A stretch of DNA of 51,363 nt from LSUCC0057 sp048549915 (GCA_048549915.1 JBLYYE010000035.1:1-51363), one strand, 5' to 3'; positions 42,601-51,363 are shown, numbered from the stretch's first letter. A program made the numbers and translations. Notes: generated by a model not told the origin, from the letters alone.

Positions 42601-43797
42601 ATGAATACCGACGATACCAGTGAATACGGCCCGGCCACTTTGGCAGTTAGGGCAGGGCAGCGTCGCACGGCCGAGCGCGAGCACTCCGAGGCACTTTTCC
42701 TTACCTCAAGTTATGTTTTTGAGAATGCCGCCTCAGCGGCTGCACATTTCTCTAACGAGGTGGAGGGTAACGTCTACTCGCGTTATACCAACCCGACTGT
42801 GCGCAATTTTGAAGAGCGTCTCGCGGCTATGGAAGGCGCGCAAAAAGCGGTAGCCACAAGCTCCGGGATGGCGGCGATATTGGCAGTTGTGATGGGCCAC
42901 TTAAAGCAGGGTGATCAGATAATCTGTTCGCGCGATGTGTTTGGCTCAACCCATGTCTTGCTGGAAAAAACCATTGCTAAATTTGGTGTGCAAGTCGCCT
43001 ATGTTCCGCTCGCCGATCTCGCTGCTTGGCGCGCTGCAATCCAGTCCAATACCAAACTGCTGTACTGTGAGACACCCTCCAATCCGTTGGCAGAGGTCGC
43101 CGATATGCAGGCGCTTGCAGAAATAGCCCACAGTGCCGATGCATTGTTGGTGGTAGATAACTGCTTTTGTACCCCGGCGCTGCAGCAGCCGCTCAAGTGG
43201 GGCGCAGATCTGATCATCCATTCGGCGACAAAATTTATCGACGGCCAAGGGCGCTGTTTGGGTGGCGCGGTAGTGGGCAGCCGCGAGTTGCTCGAGCCGG
43301 TGCTCGGCTTCGTTCGCTCTGCGGGACCCACTATGAGCCCGTTTAATGCCTGGGTCTTTCTCAAGGGGTTAGAGACACTGAACATCCGCATGCGCGCCCA
43401 CTGCGACAGCGCAGCGCAGTTGGCAGAGTGGCTGCAGCAACAGCCAGCGGTTGAGAAGGTTTACTATGCCGGCTTGCCCGGCCACCCCGGTCACGCCACA
43501 GCTGCCAAACAGCAAAGCGCATTTGGTGCGGTGGTGGGCTTTGTTGTGCGCGGTGGCCAGCAAGCGGCTTGGCGCGTTATCGACCACTGCAAGCTGTTGT
43601 CGTTAACCGCCAACTTGGGTGACAGTAAAACTACTATTGTCCACCCGGCCACCACTACCCACGGCCGCCTCAGTGATGAGAGCCGCGCCGCAGCCGGAAT
43701 TGTCGATGGTTTAGTGCGTATCTCCGTGGGCCTTGAGGAGGTTGTCGATATTAAGGCCGATCTCGCCGCTGCTCTAGCGCAGCTGGAAGACCAATGA
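42601..43797 (+). CDS. metZ: O-succinylhomoserine sulfhydrylase
   Basis: A 398-residue Cys/Met-metabolism PLP enzyme. YTNPTVRNFEERLAAMEGA, SSGMAAIL, NCFCTPALQQPL and the PLP Lys in IHSATKFIDGQGR are seen; LGDSKTTIVHPATTTHGRL follows. It makes homocysteine directly from O-succinylhomoserine and sulfide. The gene order purF-metZ is the Pseudomonas arrangement. It overlaps msrA by 4 bases. Confidence 0.94.
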   Translation: MNTDDTSEYGPATLAVRAGQRRTAEREHSEALFLTSSYVFENAASAAAHFSNEVEGNVYSRYTNPTVRNFEERLAAMEGAQKAVATSSGMAAILAVVMGHLKQGDQIICSRDVFGSTHVLLEKTIAKFGVQVAYVPLADLAAWRAAIQSNTKLLYCETPSNPLAEVADMQALAEIAHSADALLVVDNCFCTPALQQPLKWGADLIIHSATKFIDGQGRCLGGAVVGSRELLEPVLGFVRSAGPTMSPFNAWVFLKGLETLNIRMRAHCDSAAQLAEWLQQQPAVEKVYYAGLPGHPGHATAAKQQSAFGAVVGFVVRGGQQAAWRVIDHCKLLSLTANLGDSKTTIVHPATTTHGRLSDESRAAAGIVDGLVRISVGLEEVVDIKADLAAALAQLEDQ

Positions 43798-44381
43798 GTG
43801 CTCTGATCGCAACGCCCCAACATCCCCTCACAGGTAGCCATTGGGTTAATCACAGCTCACTGTTTGAGCCGTTTCCGGCTGGCAGCGACTGGCTGCTGCT
43901 CGGTATGGGCTGTTTCTGGGGTGCAGAGCGTGTCTATTGGCAGATTGACGGTGTGCTCACTACCGCTGTCGGTTATAGCGGTGGCGCGCGCCCGCATCCC
44001 AACTACGAACAGATCTGTTCTGGGGCTACCGGCCACGCCGAGGTAGTGCTAGTCGTTTATGATCCCAGTCAACTGACACTGCGCGAGCTGCTCAGCCCCT
44101 TTTGGGAGCGCCACGATCCCACCCAAGGCATGCGCCAAGGCAACGATATAGGGACTCAGTACCGCTCAATCATTGGTTGTCGAACATCACAACAGTTGGC
44201 GGGAGCCACTCAGCTGGCAGCAGAAATGCAGCAGCAACTGACGGCGCTCGGCTACGGCGCGATTACCACCGAAATCACCAGCGCAGCGCCTTTTTATTAC
44301 GCCGAAGAGTACCACCAACAGTATTTGGCCAAAAATCCCAACGGCTACTGCGGTCTGCGCGGTACCGGCATTAGCTGCTGA
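43794..44381 (+). CDS. msrA: Peptide methionine sulfoxide reductase A
   Basis: A 195-residue MsrA with the active-site segment MGCFWGAERVYW (catalytic Cys), GYSGGARPHPNYEQICSGATGHAE, and FWERHDPTQGMRQGNDIGTQYRS. The C-terminus NGYCGLRGTGISC holds the likely resolving cysteines. It repairs S-methionine sulfoxide with thioredoxin. Its ATG overlaps the metZ stop (ATGA), so repair is coupled to methionine synthesis at the transcript level. A terminator follows 12 bases after the stop. Confidence 0.95.
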   Translation: MSALIATPQHPLTGSHWVNHSSLFEPFPAGSDWLLLGMGCFWGAERVYWQIDGVLTTAVGYSGGARPHPNYEQICSGATGHAEVVLVVYDPSQLTLRELLSPFWERHDPTQGMRQGNDIGTQYRSIIGCRTSQQLAGATQLAAEMQQQLTALGYGAITTEITSAAPFYYAEEYHQQYLAKNPNGYCGLRGTGISC

Positions 44382-44392
44382 GATTGCCCCAA

Positions 44393-44425
44393 CGAAAAAA
44401 AACCAGCGTTGTGCTGGTTTTTTCG
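44393..44425. terminator. Bidirectional rho-independent terminator
   Basis: A stem CCAGC/GCTGG with loop GTTGT is flanked by eight A residues on the left and six T residues on the right, so both strands read as a hairpin followed by T. It lies between the convergent msrA and enoyl-CoA hydratase genes and ends the leu-to-msrA block. Confidence 0.88.
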
Positions 44426-44448
44426 TGTAGTTCTGCCTGTGTCAGGGA

Positions 44449-45186
44449 TTAACGACCGAGTATTTTATTAAAAGCAGCCTTGGTTTCAGGTGTGCTAAGC
44501 GTGGCCATAAACGCGGCGCCCTCAACCTTAATTCGCTCCTCCATCGCCTCAATCGGGCGACGCAGCAACGCTTTGGTCTCAACCAGTGCGGGACGCAACT
44601 TTCCCGCTAGTTTGTTGGCGATTTCGTCGACTTTGGCGTCCAGCGCCTCGGGCTCAACAATAGCAGTGATCAACCGAGCTTGCAGTGCGGTGGCGGCGTC
44701 AAACTTCTCGCCCAACAACAACATCTCTGCGGCCATCGGGTAGCCGGCCAGCTGAGGTAGTAGCTGTGTTGAGCCAAATTCGGGGCGCAGGTTGAGGTTG
44801 ATAAAGGGCATCATAAATAGCGCGCGATCGGTTGCGTAGATGAAGTCACAGTGAGGAAGCAGGGTGCTACCGATACCGACGGCAAAGCCATCGACACCTA
44901 CCACGACGGGGAGTGGGCACTCCGACAACGCCATCATAAATTGAAAAACGGGTGCATCGTGATCGCTGGGTGGGACTTCTAAAAAGTCGACCAGATCGTT
45001 GCCCGAGGAGAAATCGCGGTCGCCTTTGAGTACAACAACTTTTAAGCTCTCATCAGAGGCGGCAGCGCGCAATGCCTCGGTCATGGCACTGTACATGGCG
45101 CGAGTCACTGCATTCTTTTTGCTCTGGCGGTTGAGTTTAATGGTGAGAATGGCACCCTCTTGGCTGATGGCGATATCGTTGCTCAT
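44449..45186 (-). CDS. Enoyl-CoA hydratase/isomerase
   Basis: A 245-residue crotonase. The oxyanion-hole segments FSSGNDLVDF and VDGFAVGIGSTLLPHCD and the acid stretch NLRPEFGSTQLLPQLAG are present. It hydrates or isomerises an enoyl-CoA. It could serve beta-oxidation with the acyl-CoA enzymes further left, but is not linked to them. The start ATG 45186 has a weak ribosome site (GGAGCAGAGCC). Confidence 0.9.
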   Translation of the reverse strand: MSNDIAISQEGAILTIKLNRQSKKNAVTRAMYSAMTEALRAAASDESLKVVVLKGDRDFSSGNDLVDFLEVPPSDHDAPVFQFMMALSECPLPVVVGVDGFAVGIGSTLLPHCDFIYATDRALFMMPFINLNLRPEFGSTQLLPQLAGYPMAAEMLLLGEKFDAATALQARLITAIVEPEALDAKVDEIANKLAGKLRPALVETKALLRRPIEAMEERIKVEGAAFMATLSTPETKAAFNKILGR

Positions 45187-45276
45187 GGCTCTGCTCCAGT
45201 GTCTGATTTATTATTTTCAGTATACCCAGTAGCGCCCCTCGGCGGCAGCGTCTATCTCGACTACATAGTCGTTTTT

Positions 45277-46806
45277 CTATATGGCCAGCGTGGCGTTGAG
45301 CAGTTGTTTCGTGTATGGGTGTGAAGGGGCTCTCCAGAGCGCTTGGGTATCGGCTTGTTCAACCAGGCGTCCATCCTGCATAACGGCGACCCGGTCGGCA
45401 ACAGCGCGCACTACGCCCAGATCATGAGAGATAAATAGCAGGCCCACCTGCTGCTCATCGACCAGTCGGCGCAACAGTTGCAGTATTTCAGCTTGTACGG
45501 TGAGATCGAGCGCAGAAACTGGCTCGTCGGCGACCAGCAGTCGCGGTTTGCAGGCCAGCGCCCGCGCAATGGCGACACGCTGACGCTGACCACCGGAGAG
45601 CTCGGCGGGGCGGCGCTTAAGCAGTTGTGGTGCGAGCTCGACAGCTGCGGCCAAGCTTTGTACCTGTGCGCTCAAGTCGTCGCCAGTCTCGTCTGAGTAG
45701 AGCCGCAGCGGCTCGGCGAGGGTTCGGAATATACTAAAGCGCGGATTGAGTGAGGCGAGCGGATCCTGAAACACCAGCTGCATGGCTTGGCGCTGATCGC
45801 CGCGCAGCCGCCCAGCAGTAATTGGCTCGCCATTGAATAGTAGCTCTCCGCTGTGTAGCGGCAGTAGGCCGAGCAGCGCGCGCCCGAGTGTAGACTTGCC
45901 CGAGCCCGATTCGCCAACCAAGCCGACCACTTCGCCGCGAGCGACACTCAAACTCACATCTTTGACGATGGCTCTAGCCGCGCGACCTTGGCCGCGCCAC
46001 ACTGTAACTGCCTCTGCAGCGAGCAGTGCCTCGCGGTCTGGGTGGCAGCGCTGGTGCGGTTTGGGCTGCGCGGCTATTAACGCCGCGGTGTAGGGGTGGT
46101 TGGGGCTGGTGAGCAAGGTTTCGGGGTTGCCGCTTTCGACGCAAGCTCCACCGCGCATTACCAAGATATGGTTTGCCAGCGAAGCGACTACCGCCAAGTC
46201 GTGAGAGACCACTACTAGCCCGAGCCCACGCTGCTGCTGCAGCTGGCGCAGCAGCAGCAATATTTTGGCTTGCACTGTTACGTCGAGCGCGGTCGTCGGT
46301 TCGTCGCAGATCAGCAACTGCGGATCATTAACCAGCGCCATAGCGATCAACACCCGCTGGCGCATTCCCCCTGAAAACTGGTGTGGATAATCGTCAAGTC
46401 GCTGATGGGCGTCGACAATGCCGACCTCTTCGAGCAGTTCGGCAGCGCGTTGCCGAGCGGGCAGTGGACCGTCGTAAACCTCGGTGATTTGCGCGCCGAT
46501 AGTCTGGTAAGGGTTGAGGGCGCTCATCGGCTCTTGGCGCACTAAGCCAATCTGGCTGCGCAGTAGTTTGCGTTGCCCTGCGGGGTCTTTTAGCAATTCA
46601 CACTGCTCGTTGAAGTTGGCCTTCTGCGCTGTGGCATTGGCCCCATTCAGCAGCCCCAACAGCGCCATCAAAGAGACCGTTTTGCCGGAGCCCGATTCGC
46701 CAATAATTGCCACGGTCTCGCCACGCTCCACAGTGAATGAGAGCCTGTCGACAAGGGTTTGGTCGCCAATCGCCACTGAAAGCTCTTTTACTGTAAGCAG
46801 GCTCAC
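45277..46806 (-). CDS. Peptide-type ABC transporter, fused double ATPase (YejF/DppDF-like)
   Basis: A 509-residue protein with two ABC cassettes. The first has IGESGSGKTVSL, FSGGMRQRVL and LLICDEPTTALDVTVQ; the second has LVGESGSGKSTLG, LSGGQRQRVAIARAL and LVADEPVSALDLTVQ. Both end in the HPYT motif typical of the oligopeptide/dipeptide ATPases. The fusion equals the OppD plus OppF pair in one chain, as in YejF. It energises import of peptides or similar solutes. The GTG start overlaps the preceding permease by 4 bases, and it is the last gene of the operon. Confidence 0.93.
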   Translation of the reverse strand: MSLLTVKELSVAIGDQTLVDRLSFTVERGETVAIIGESGSGKTVSLMALLGLLNGANATAQKANFNEQCELLKDPAGQRKLLRSQIGLVRQEPMSALNPYQTIGAQITEVYDGPLPARQRAAELLEEVGIVDAHQRLDDYPHQFSGGMRQRVLIAMALVNDPQLLICDEPTTALDVTVQAKILLLLRQLQQQRGLGLVVVSHDLAVVASLANHILVMRGGACVESGNPETLLTSPNHPYTAALIAAQPKPHQRCHPDREALLAAEAVTVWRGQGRAARAIVKDVSLSVARGEVVGLVGESGSGKSTLGRALLGLLPLHSGELLFNGEPITAGRLRGDQRQAMQLVFQDPLASLNPRFSIFRTLAEPLRLYSDETGDDLSAQVQSLAAAVELAPQLLKRRPAELSGGQRQRVAIARALACKPRLLVADEPVSALDLTVQAEILQLLRRLVDEQQVGLLFISHDLGVVRAVADRVAVMQDGRLVEQADTQALWRAPSHPYTKQLLNATLAI

Positions 46807-47618
46807 GGTCTGTGACCTCTAGTGCCCTCAAGTTGATCGCGCCAGCGATCGCCGACTAAGTTGAGGCAGAGCAGTGTGGTGGCTAATGCCAAGCTTGGAT
46901 AGAGCAGCAGCCACGGGTACTCTTCCATGGTCTCTACTCCTTGGTTAATCAATAGCCCCCAAGAGCTGTCGGGCGACTGCACGCCGAGGCCAAGGAATGA
47001 TAAAAATGCCTCCAGCAACATCACGCTGGGAATGGTCAGTGTGGTATAGACTACAATAGGGCCGATACAGTTGGGGAGTATATGGCGCAGCAGTATGGTG
47101 GCTGGTGGAATCCCCATACATTGGGCCGCCTCGACATATTCGCTCTGTTTTATGTTGCGTACTTGGGCGCGAACAATGCGCGCCATTGTCAGCCACTCTA
47201 TGGCGCCAATGGCGATAAACAGGAGTATCAAGCTGCGCCCAAATACCACCATCAACAGCACCACAAAAATAACGAACGGCAGGGCGTAAAAGCCGTCGAC
47301 CACGCGCATCATTAGGGCGTCGGCACGCCCACCTAAGTAGCCTGCTGTGGCGCCCCAGCTAACCCCTATAACCAGTGCTACTGCCGTGGCAGTTAAACCC
47401 ACTGCCAATGAGAGTCTGCCACCATAGAGCAGGCGTGAGAGCAGATCGCGGCCAAAAACGTCGGTTCCCAGCCAGTGGTCAGCTGAGGGCGGCTGTGCGC
47501 CGAGTAGCAAATTCTGATGACTCGGGGGGTAGGGGGCCAGCCACGGCGCCAGTAGGCAGAGTGCAGCAATTGCCAGCAGTAGCAGAGTGGACAGATGAAG
47601 TTGGCCTAGCAGACGCAT
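46803..47618 (-). CDS. Peptide-type ABC permease, OppC/DppC-like (second copy)
   Basis: A 271-residue permease with about six spans. It carries the GTDVFGRDLLSRLLYGGRLSL motif and the EAA-loop EAAQCMGIPPATILLRHILPN. It pairs with the OppB-like gene ending one base upstream. The short N-terminus before the first span (LHLSTLLLLAIAALCLLAPW) is normal. Confidence 0.93.
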   Translation of the reverse strand: MRLLGQLHLSTLLLLAIAALCLLAPWLAPYPPSHQNLLLGAQPPSADHWLGTDVFGRDLLSRLLYGGRLSLAVGLTATAVALVIGVSWGATAGYLGGRADALMMRVVDGFYALPFVIFVVLLMVVFGRSLILLFIAIGAIEWLTMARIVRAQVRNIKQSEYVEAAQCMGIPPATILLRHILPNCIGPIVVYTTLTIPSVMLLEAFLSFLGLGVQSPDSSWGLLINQGVETMEEYPWLLLYPSLALATTLLCLNLVGDRWRDQLEGTRGHRP

Positions 47619-48554
47619 TTACACTCCCTCGCGTTGACGCGGATCGAGCCACAGGGCAGCCAGGTCAGCGAGCAAATTAAAGAAGATAATCAGCGCGGCA
47701 AAAAATAGTGTTAACCCCATGATCAGAGTGTAATCGCGGTTAAACGCGGCCTGGATATAAAACCGTCCAATACCGGGGATTTGAAAGATGGTCTCAACCA
47801 CAAAAGAGCCGGCAATCAACCCGGCACAAGCGGGGCCGAGATAGGCGACCACCGGCAGTAGTGCGCCGCGCAGTGCGTGTTTTAAAATGACTGCCGGCTC
47901 CCTGAGCCCTTTGCTGCGCGCAGTAATAATATACGGCTGCTCCAGCTGTTGGCGGAGACCGGCGCGCGTCAGCCTGGCAATATAGGCGCAGTAACCGGCC
48001 GCCAGAGTGACTGTAGGCAATACCTTGTCGCCGCGCAGCTCGCCCCAGCCAGAGACCGGCAACCACTCCCACCAGATGCCAAAGATCAGCGCCAAAAGGG
48101 GGCCGAGCACAAAAGCTGGCAAGCAGATACCGAGCAGCGCCACTGCCATCGGTAGTTGATCGCGTAGCGAGCCGGGGCGGCTAGCGGCAATTGCGCCTAC
48201 ACTGATGCCAACTAGCAGGGCTGTGAGCAGAGCATAGAGCGCCAACTCCAGTGTGGCCGGCAGGCCGGCGGCGATCAGTTCACTGACTTCGCGGCCCGGG
48301 TAGCGGAATGAGGGGCCGAAGTCGCCCCTCAGCGCATTGCCTATATAGCTTATAAACTGCGATGCCAGCGGTTTGTCGAGTTGGTACTGTTGGTTGAGAG
48401 CGGCCTCTACTTCCGCGCTGACCGCGCGGTCTGCCGAGAACGGCCCGCCGGGGGCAGAGTGGATAAGAGCAAAGGTGGCAGCGGCCACGACCAGCAAGAG
48501 CAGTGCAGCAGTCACCAAGCGACGCCCAATCAAGCTAAGCATGCGCCTATTCAT
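47619..48554 (-). CDS. Peptide-type ABC permease, OppB/DppB-like (second copy)
   Basis: A 311-residue permease with about six spans. The early segment FALIHSAPGGPFSAD and the EAA-like segment ITARSKGLREPAVILKHALRGALLPVV are typical, and the C-terminus ends in WLDPRQREGV as usual for this subunit. It overlaps the binding-protein gene by 8 bases. Confidence 0.93.
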   Translation of the reverse strand: MNRRMLSLIGRRLVTAALLLLVVAAATFALIHSAPGGPFSADRAVSAEVEAALNQQYQLDKPLASQFISYIGNALRGDFGPSFRYPGREVSELIAAGLPATLELALYALLTALLVGISVGAIAASRPGSLRDQLPMAVALLGICLPAFVLGPLLALIFGIWWEWLPVSGWGELRGDKVLPTVTLAAGYCAYIARLTRAGLRQQLEQPYIITARSKGLREPAVILKHALRGALLPVVAYLGPACAGLIAGSFVVETIFQIPGIGRFYIQAAFNRDYTLIMGLTLFFAALIIFFNLLADLAALWLDPRQREGV

Positions 48555-50208
48555 CTGATTTTTCCGGGTCGCGCTGCAACCACAGCGCTTTAAACAGTGG
48601 CTGGTTGAGCAGGTTGGGATAGAAGCCTTTGAGATCCGGGTGAACTAAATGTTTACTGGTGTAGGTGTAGATCGGCAGCAGCGGTAGGCCGTCTAGCAAG
48701 CGCTGCTCGGCGCGGCGCATAATTTGGTGGCGCATAGCTTTGTCGCTAACGGCGGGCAACTCCTCCAAGAGCAAGCGATCGTATTCGGGGTCACACCAGC
48801 CGGTGCGGTTGTTGTCGCTGTCGCAGAGCCAAATTTCTAAAAAATTGCGCGCATCGAGGTAGTCGCCAATCCATGAGGCGCGCGTGATTTGGTAGTCGCC
48901 GCGCCGCTCGGTATCCAGATAGACCTTCCACTCTTGGTTGTGCAGTGTGGTGTCGATATTGAGGTGGGTCTTCCACATCTGCTGGATGGCTACCGCGACT
49001 TTGCGGTGCTCCTCTTGGGTGTTGTAGAGAATCTCCAGCACGCCGAGCCCGGTGCCATTGGGGTAGCCGGCATCGGCGAGCAGCTGGCGGGCGGCCACCG
49101 GGTCGAAAGCCAGTTGCTGTTCGGCGGAGGATGGCGGGTAGTAACCGGCGGTATTGGGCGGCGTCATCGCATAGGCGGGCAGTTGGCCAGCGCGCAGAAC
49201 ACGCTCAGTGAGCTGACGACGATCGACTGCTTTGGCCAGCGCTAAGCGCACGCGGGGGTCGGCCAGCTCTGGCTTGCGGGTGTTAAACCGATAAAAATAA
49301 CTGCCTAAGTAGGGGGCTATGGAGAGCTGCTGGGAACGCTCTGCTTGGTAGTAGCCTAGTTTGTTGACCGGCACGTCGTAGCTGTAGTGCAGCTGCCCGG
49401 CGCGAAACAGTCGCTCCTCGGTGGTGATGTTCTCGGTGGGGTAAAAGATGATTTGGTTGAGCGCCACTTGCTTGGCATCCCAGTAGTGCGGGTTCTTGGT
49501 GATAGCAATGCGCCGGTTGATCTGCCAGTCATCGAGCTGGAAGGGGCCGTTGCCAACCAAGTTGCCGGGGTAGATCCAGCGGCTGGCGCGCGCTGTGGCG
49601 CTGCCGTGCAGCTCGATGCTTGCCCGGTGTAGCGGATAGAGTGTCGGCATATCCAGCAGCTGTAAGAAGTGCTCAGTGGGGTGGGCGAGCTCGACATCGA
49701 GGGTGTAGTCATCAACCACGGTCACACCGACCTGACCAAAGTCGCTGATGGCGCCGCGCCAGTAGTCCCGCGCGCCGGCGATGACAAACAGCATTTCGGC
49801 GAAGGGATTGCCCAAACTCGGCTGTAGCGCACGCCACCACGCCCAGTGGTAGTCGCTGGTAGTGACTGGGTCGCCGTTGGACCAGCGCGCGTCGCGGCGC
49901 AAATGAAAACGGTAGTGACGGCCGTCTGGGCTTATCTGCCAGTGGCTGGCACCGGCGGGAATCGGCTCTAGAGTTTGAGGGTGCTTGCCGACTAACCCCT
50001 CCCAGAGCGCGGACATAATTTTTTGCTCGGGGACGCCATTGGCGATATGCGGGTCTAGCGATTGCGGCTCTGAGGCGTTGCCCCAGTGCAGTACACCCTG
50101 TGCGGTTCCGGTGTCTACGCGGCGCTCAGCGGGGCTGCAGCCAGCCAGCGCCAGCACTGCCAGCACAGCCAGGAACTTTTTGTCGCGAATGCTGCGCACA
50201 AGGGACAT
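48547..50208 (-). CDS. Peptide-type ABC solute-binding lipoprotein (OppA/DppA-like)
   Basis: The ATG at 50208 opens a lipoprotein signal (FLAVLAVLALAGCSPAE, Cys23); an open frame 18 codons further is inside the upstream permease. The 553-residue mature-type protein belongs to the SBP_bac_5 family: NASEPQSLDPHIANGVPE near the start, the DGRHYRFHLRRDARWSNGDP segment, and LPLLPIYTYTSKHLVHP near the end. It binds peptides or related solutes in the periplasm. It sits between two permease pairs. Confidence 0.93.
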   Translation of the reverse strand: MSLVRSIRDKKFLAVLAVLALAGCSPAERRVDTGTAQGVLHWGNASEPQSLDPHIANGVPEQKIMSALWEGLVGKHPQTLEPIPAGASHWQISPDGRHYRFHLRRDARWSNGDPVTTSDYHWAWWRALQPSLGNPFAEMLFVIAGARDYWRGAISDFGQVGVTVVDDYTLDVELAHPTEHFLQLLDMPTLYPLHRASIELHGSATARASRWIYPGNLVGNGPFQLDDWQINRRIAITKNPHYWDAKQVALNQIIFYPTENITTEERLFRAGQLHYSYDVPVNKLGYYQAERSQQLSIAPYLGSYFYRFNTRKPELADPRVRLALAKAVDRRQLTERVLRAGQLPAYAMTPPNTAGYYPPSSAEQQLAFDPVAARQLLADAGYPNGTGLGVLEILYNTQEEHRKVAVAIQQMWKTHLNIDTTLHNQEWKVYLDTERRGDYQITRASWIGDYLDARNFLEIWLCDSDNNRTGWCDPEYDRLLLEELPAVSDKAMRHQIMRRAEQRLLDGLPLLPIYTYTSKHLVHPDLKGFYPNLLNQPLFKALWLQRDPEKSDE

Positions 50209-50212
50209 CGGT

Positions 50213-51118
50213 TTAGTTTTCGGCCTTGGGATCGAACGCATCTTGAAGGCCATCGCCGACAAAGTTGAAGCAGATTACCGTGATGAAGATCAGTAGCCCG
50301 GGGTAGATCGCCAGCTGGGGCGCCTCCCAGATCAGCTGTTGTGCATTGGTGAGCATATTGCCCCAACTCGCTAGCGGCGGTTGAATGCCCAAGCCAAGAA
50401 AGCTCAGTACCGATTCGAGCAGAATGACACTGCCGATAGAGAGCGTGACGGCGACGATAATTGGCGACAGCAGATTGGGCAGTATGTGGCGGCGCATAAT
50501 CAACCAGTCACTGGCGCCAATGCCGCGCGCTGCTAGTACAAATTCGCGTTCGCGCAGGCTCAGCGTGGCACCGCGCACCAATCTGGCCACAGTGGTCCAG
50601 CCGGTCAATGCCACAATGACAACGATGCGGTAGAGGCTGATGCTCTCGTCACCGGCCAGTTGTGCCGACAATCCTAGCTTAGTCAGGTCGATAGCGGCAA
50701 GCACGATTAACAGCGGCAGTAGGGGCAGAGCGATGATGCTGTCGGTGAAGCGCATCAACAAAGTGTCGGTGCGGCCGCTGAAATAACCGGCAGAGAGGCC
50801 GACTAAAGTGCCAATAGTGGCGGCACAGATGGCGGCAGCCAACCCCGTTAGCAGCGATACACGGCCGCCGTAAAGCAACCGCAGCAGAGTGTCGCGCCCC
50901 AGCTCATCTGTGCCCAACGGGTGCTGCCAAGAGGGTGAGACGAGGCGGTTGTAGAGATCGACTTGGTTGGCCGAGTGGCCTAGCAGCATCTCGATCAGCG
51001 GTGCCGCCGCCACCGCTAGTACCATGGCTAGCAGCAGCAGTGCGCTAATCACTGCGAGATGGTGGCGGCGAAAACGCTGCAGTGCCAGTGCGGTGGGTGA
51101 CAAGCTGGTGGTATTCAT
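50213..51118 (-). CDS. Peptide-type ABC permease, OppC/DppC-like (first copy)
   Basis: A 301-residue permease with about six spans, GTDELGRDTLLRLLYGGRVSLL and the EAA-loop LAARGIGASDWLIMRRHILPN. It differs clearly from the second OppC-like copy (271 residues), so it is an old paralogue and not a recent duplicate. Its ATG overlaps the partial OppB gene by 4 bases; the binding-protein gene starts 4 bases after its stop. Confidence 0.93.
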   Translation of the reverse strand: MNTTSLSPTALALQRFRRHHLAVISALLLLAMVLAVAAAPLIEMLLGHSANQVDLYNRLVSPSWQHPLGTDELGRDTLLRLLYGGRVSLLTGLAAAICAATIGTLVGLSAGYFSGRTDTLLMRFTDSIIALPLLPLLIVLAAIDLTKLGLSAQLAGDESISLYRIVVIVALTGWTTVARLVRGATLSLREREFVLAARGIGASDWLIMRRHILPNLLSPIIVAVTLSIGSVILLESVLSFLGLGIQPPLASWGNMLTNAQQLIWEAPQLAIYPGLLIFITVICFNFVGDGLQDAFDPKAEN

Positions 51119-51363
51119 CGCGCGCGCCCCGCACCGCGGATACGCGGATCGAGCAGGCCGTAGAGCAGGTCGGCTATCAGGTTGCCGAGCAAGGTCAGCG
51201 CAGTGGCAAACAGCAGAGCAACAATGGCGAGATTGAAGTCGTTACCCATCACCGCATCAAATATAAGTTTGCCCATGCCGGGCCAGCTGAAAATGGTCTC
51301 GGTTACCAGCGCTCCGGAGAACAGAAAGCCAAAATCTAGCGCTAACACGGTGACAACCGGTAT
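51115..51363 (-). CDS. Peptide-type ABC permease, OppB/DppB-like, C-terminal part (partial)
   Basis: The frame is open to the window edge, so the start lies beyond 51363. The visible 82 residues (VVTVLALDFGFLFSGALVTE, FSWPGMGKLIFDAVMGNDF, then a final span and LLDPRIRGAG) match the C-terminal part of OppB/DppB permeases. It is the first-copy partner of the OppC-like gene, with which it overlaps by 4 bases. Confidence 0.9.
   Translation of the reverse strand: MPVVTVLALDFGFLFSGALVTETIFSWPGMGKLIFDAVMGNDFNLAIVALLFATALTLLGNLIADLLYGLLDPRIRGAGRAR

Noticed and set aside
45258..45276. CGACTA/TAGTCG hairpin with T run next to the ATPase stop
   Set aside because: The T run is on the plus strand where no gene needs ending; on the minus strand no T run follows.
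45277..51363. Recent tandem duplication of the ABC permease genes
   Set aside because: The two copies differ in length and sequence throughout, so they are old paralogues.

Overview
The window looks like a chromosomal segment of a heterotrophic, probably marine, gammaproteobacterium. The main evidence is the block leuC-leuD-leuB-asd-fimV-truA-trpF-accD-folC-(SPOR protein)-cvpA-purF-metZ (30.8-43.8 kb), which from memory has the same order as in Pseudomonas and its relatives. The many acyl-CoA, 2-hydroxyacid, TonB-receptor and quinoprotein genes fit a Cellvibrionales/Halieaceae/SAR92-type bacterium, but the exact taxon is an inference. I see no tRNA, rRNA, CRISPR, IS element or phage genes. 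No gene-free stretch exceeds 300 bases.

Layout. (1) 1-2.9 kb: 3' end of a large secreted or surface protein with Ig-like repeats, cut by the window edge. (2) 3.0-5.9 kb: a lipoprotein quinohaemoprotein (PQQ plus cytochrome c) dehydrogenase followed closely by a Crp/Fnr regulator. (3) 5.9-9.9 kb, minus strand: an L-lactate-type FMN dehydrogenase, a GntP-family permease and a D-2-hydroxyacid-type FAD dehydrogenase, which look like one operon for both enantiomers of a 2-hydroxyacid. (4) 10.1-14.5 kb: a coniferyl-aldehyde-type dehydrogenase, an SDR with an altered active site, and a TonB-dependent receptor. (5) 14.5-20.6 kb: Old Yellow Enzyme, SDR, an APH-like kinase and an acyl-CoA dehydrogenase on the minus strand, divergent from an acyl-CoA ligase. 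The kinase and dehydrogenase together match the two halves of ACAD10/11-type enzymes, and the set resembles the Lva route for 4-hydroxyacids. A perfect 12-bp inverted repeat lies in the divergent promoter region. (6) 20.6-23.5 kb: APS kinase, ATP sulfurylase and a DHH/DHHA1 phosphoesterase, a sulfate-activation cassette. (7) 23.5-29.9 kb: VOC protein, NhaC-type antiporter, parvulin-like isomerase overlapping a HupE/UreJ protein, gamma-carbonic anhydrase, metallo-beta-lactamase-fold hydrolase, trmH. (8) 29.8-44.4 kb: a LysR regulator divergent from the conserved leu-to-metZ block, followed by msrA and a strong terminator. (9) 44.4-51.4 kb, minus strand: an enoyl-CoA hydratase and a peptide-type ABC transporter with two permease pairs, one binding lipoprotein and one fused double ATPase.

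How the parts fit. The left half takes up and oxidises alcohols, aldehydes, hydroxyacids and acyl-CoA substrates. The right half is core biosynthesis (leucine, aspartate family, tryptophan, malonyl-CoA, folate, purine, methionine). The best candidates for something not fully described are the split ACAD10/11-like cassette with its paired operator, the Sat-CysC-DHH trio, the PPIase-HupE pair, and the duplicated-permease ABC operon.
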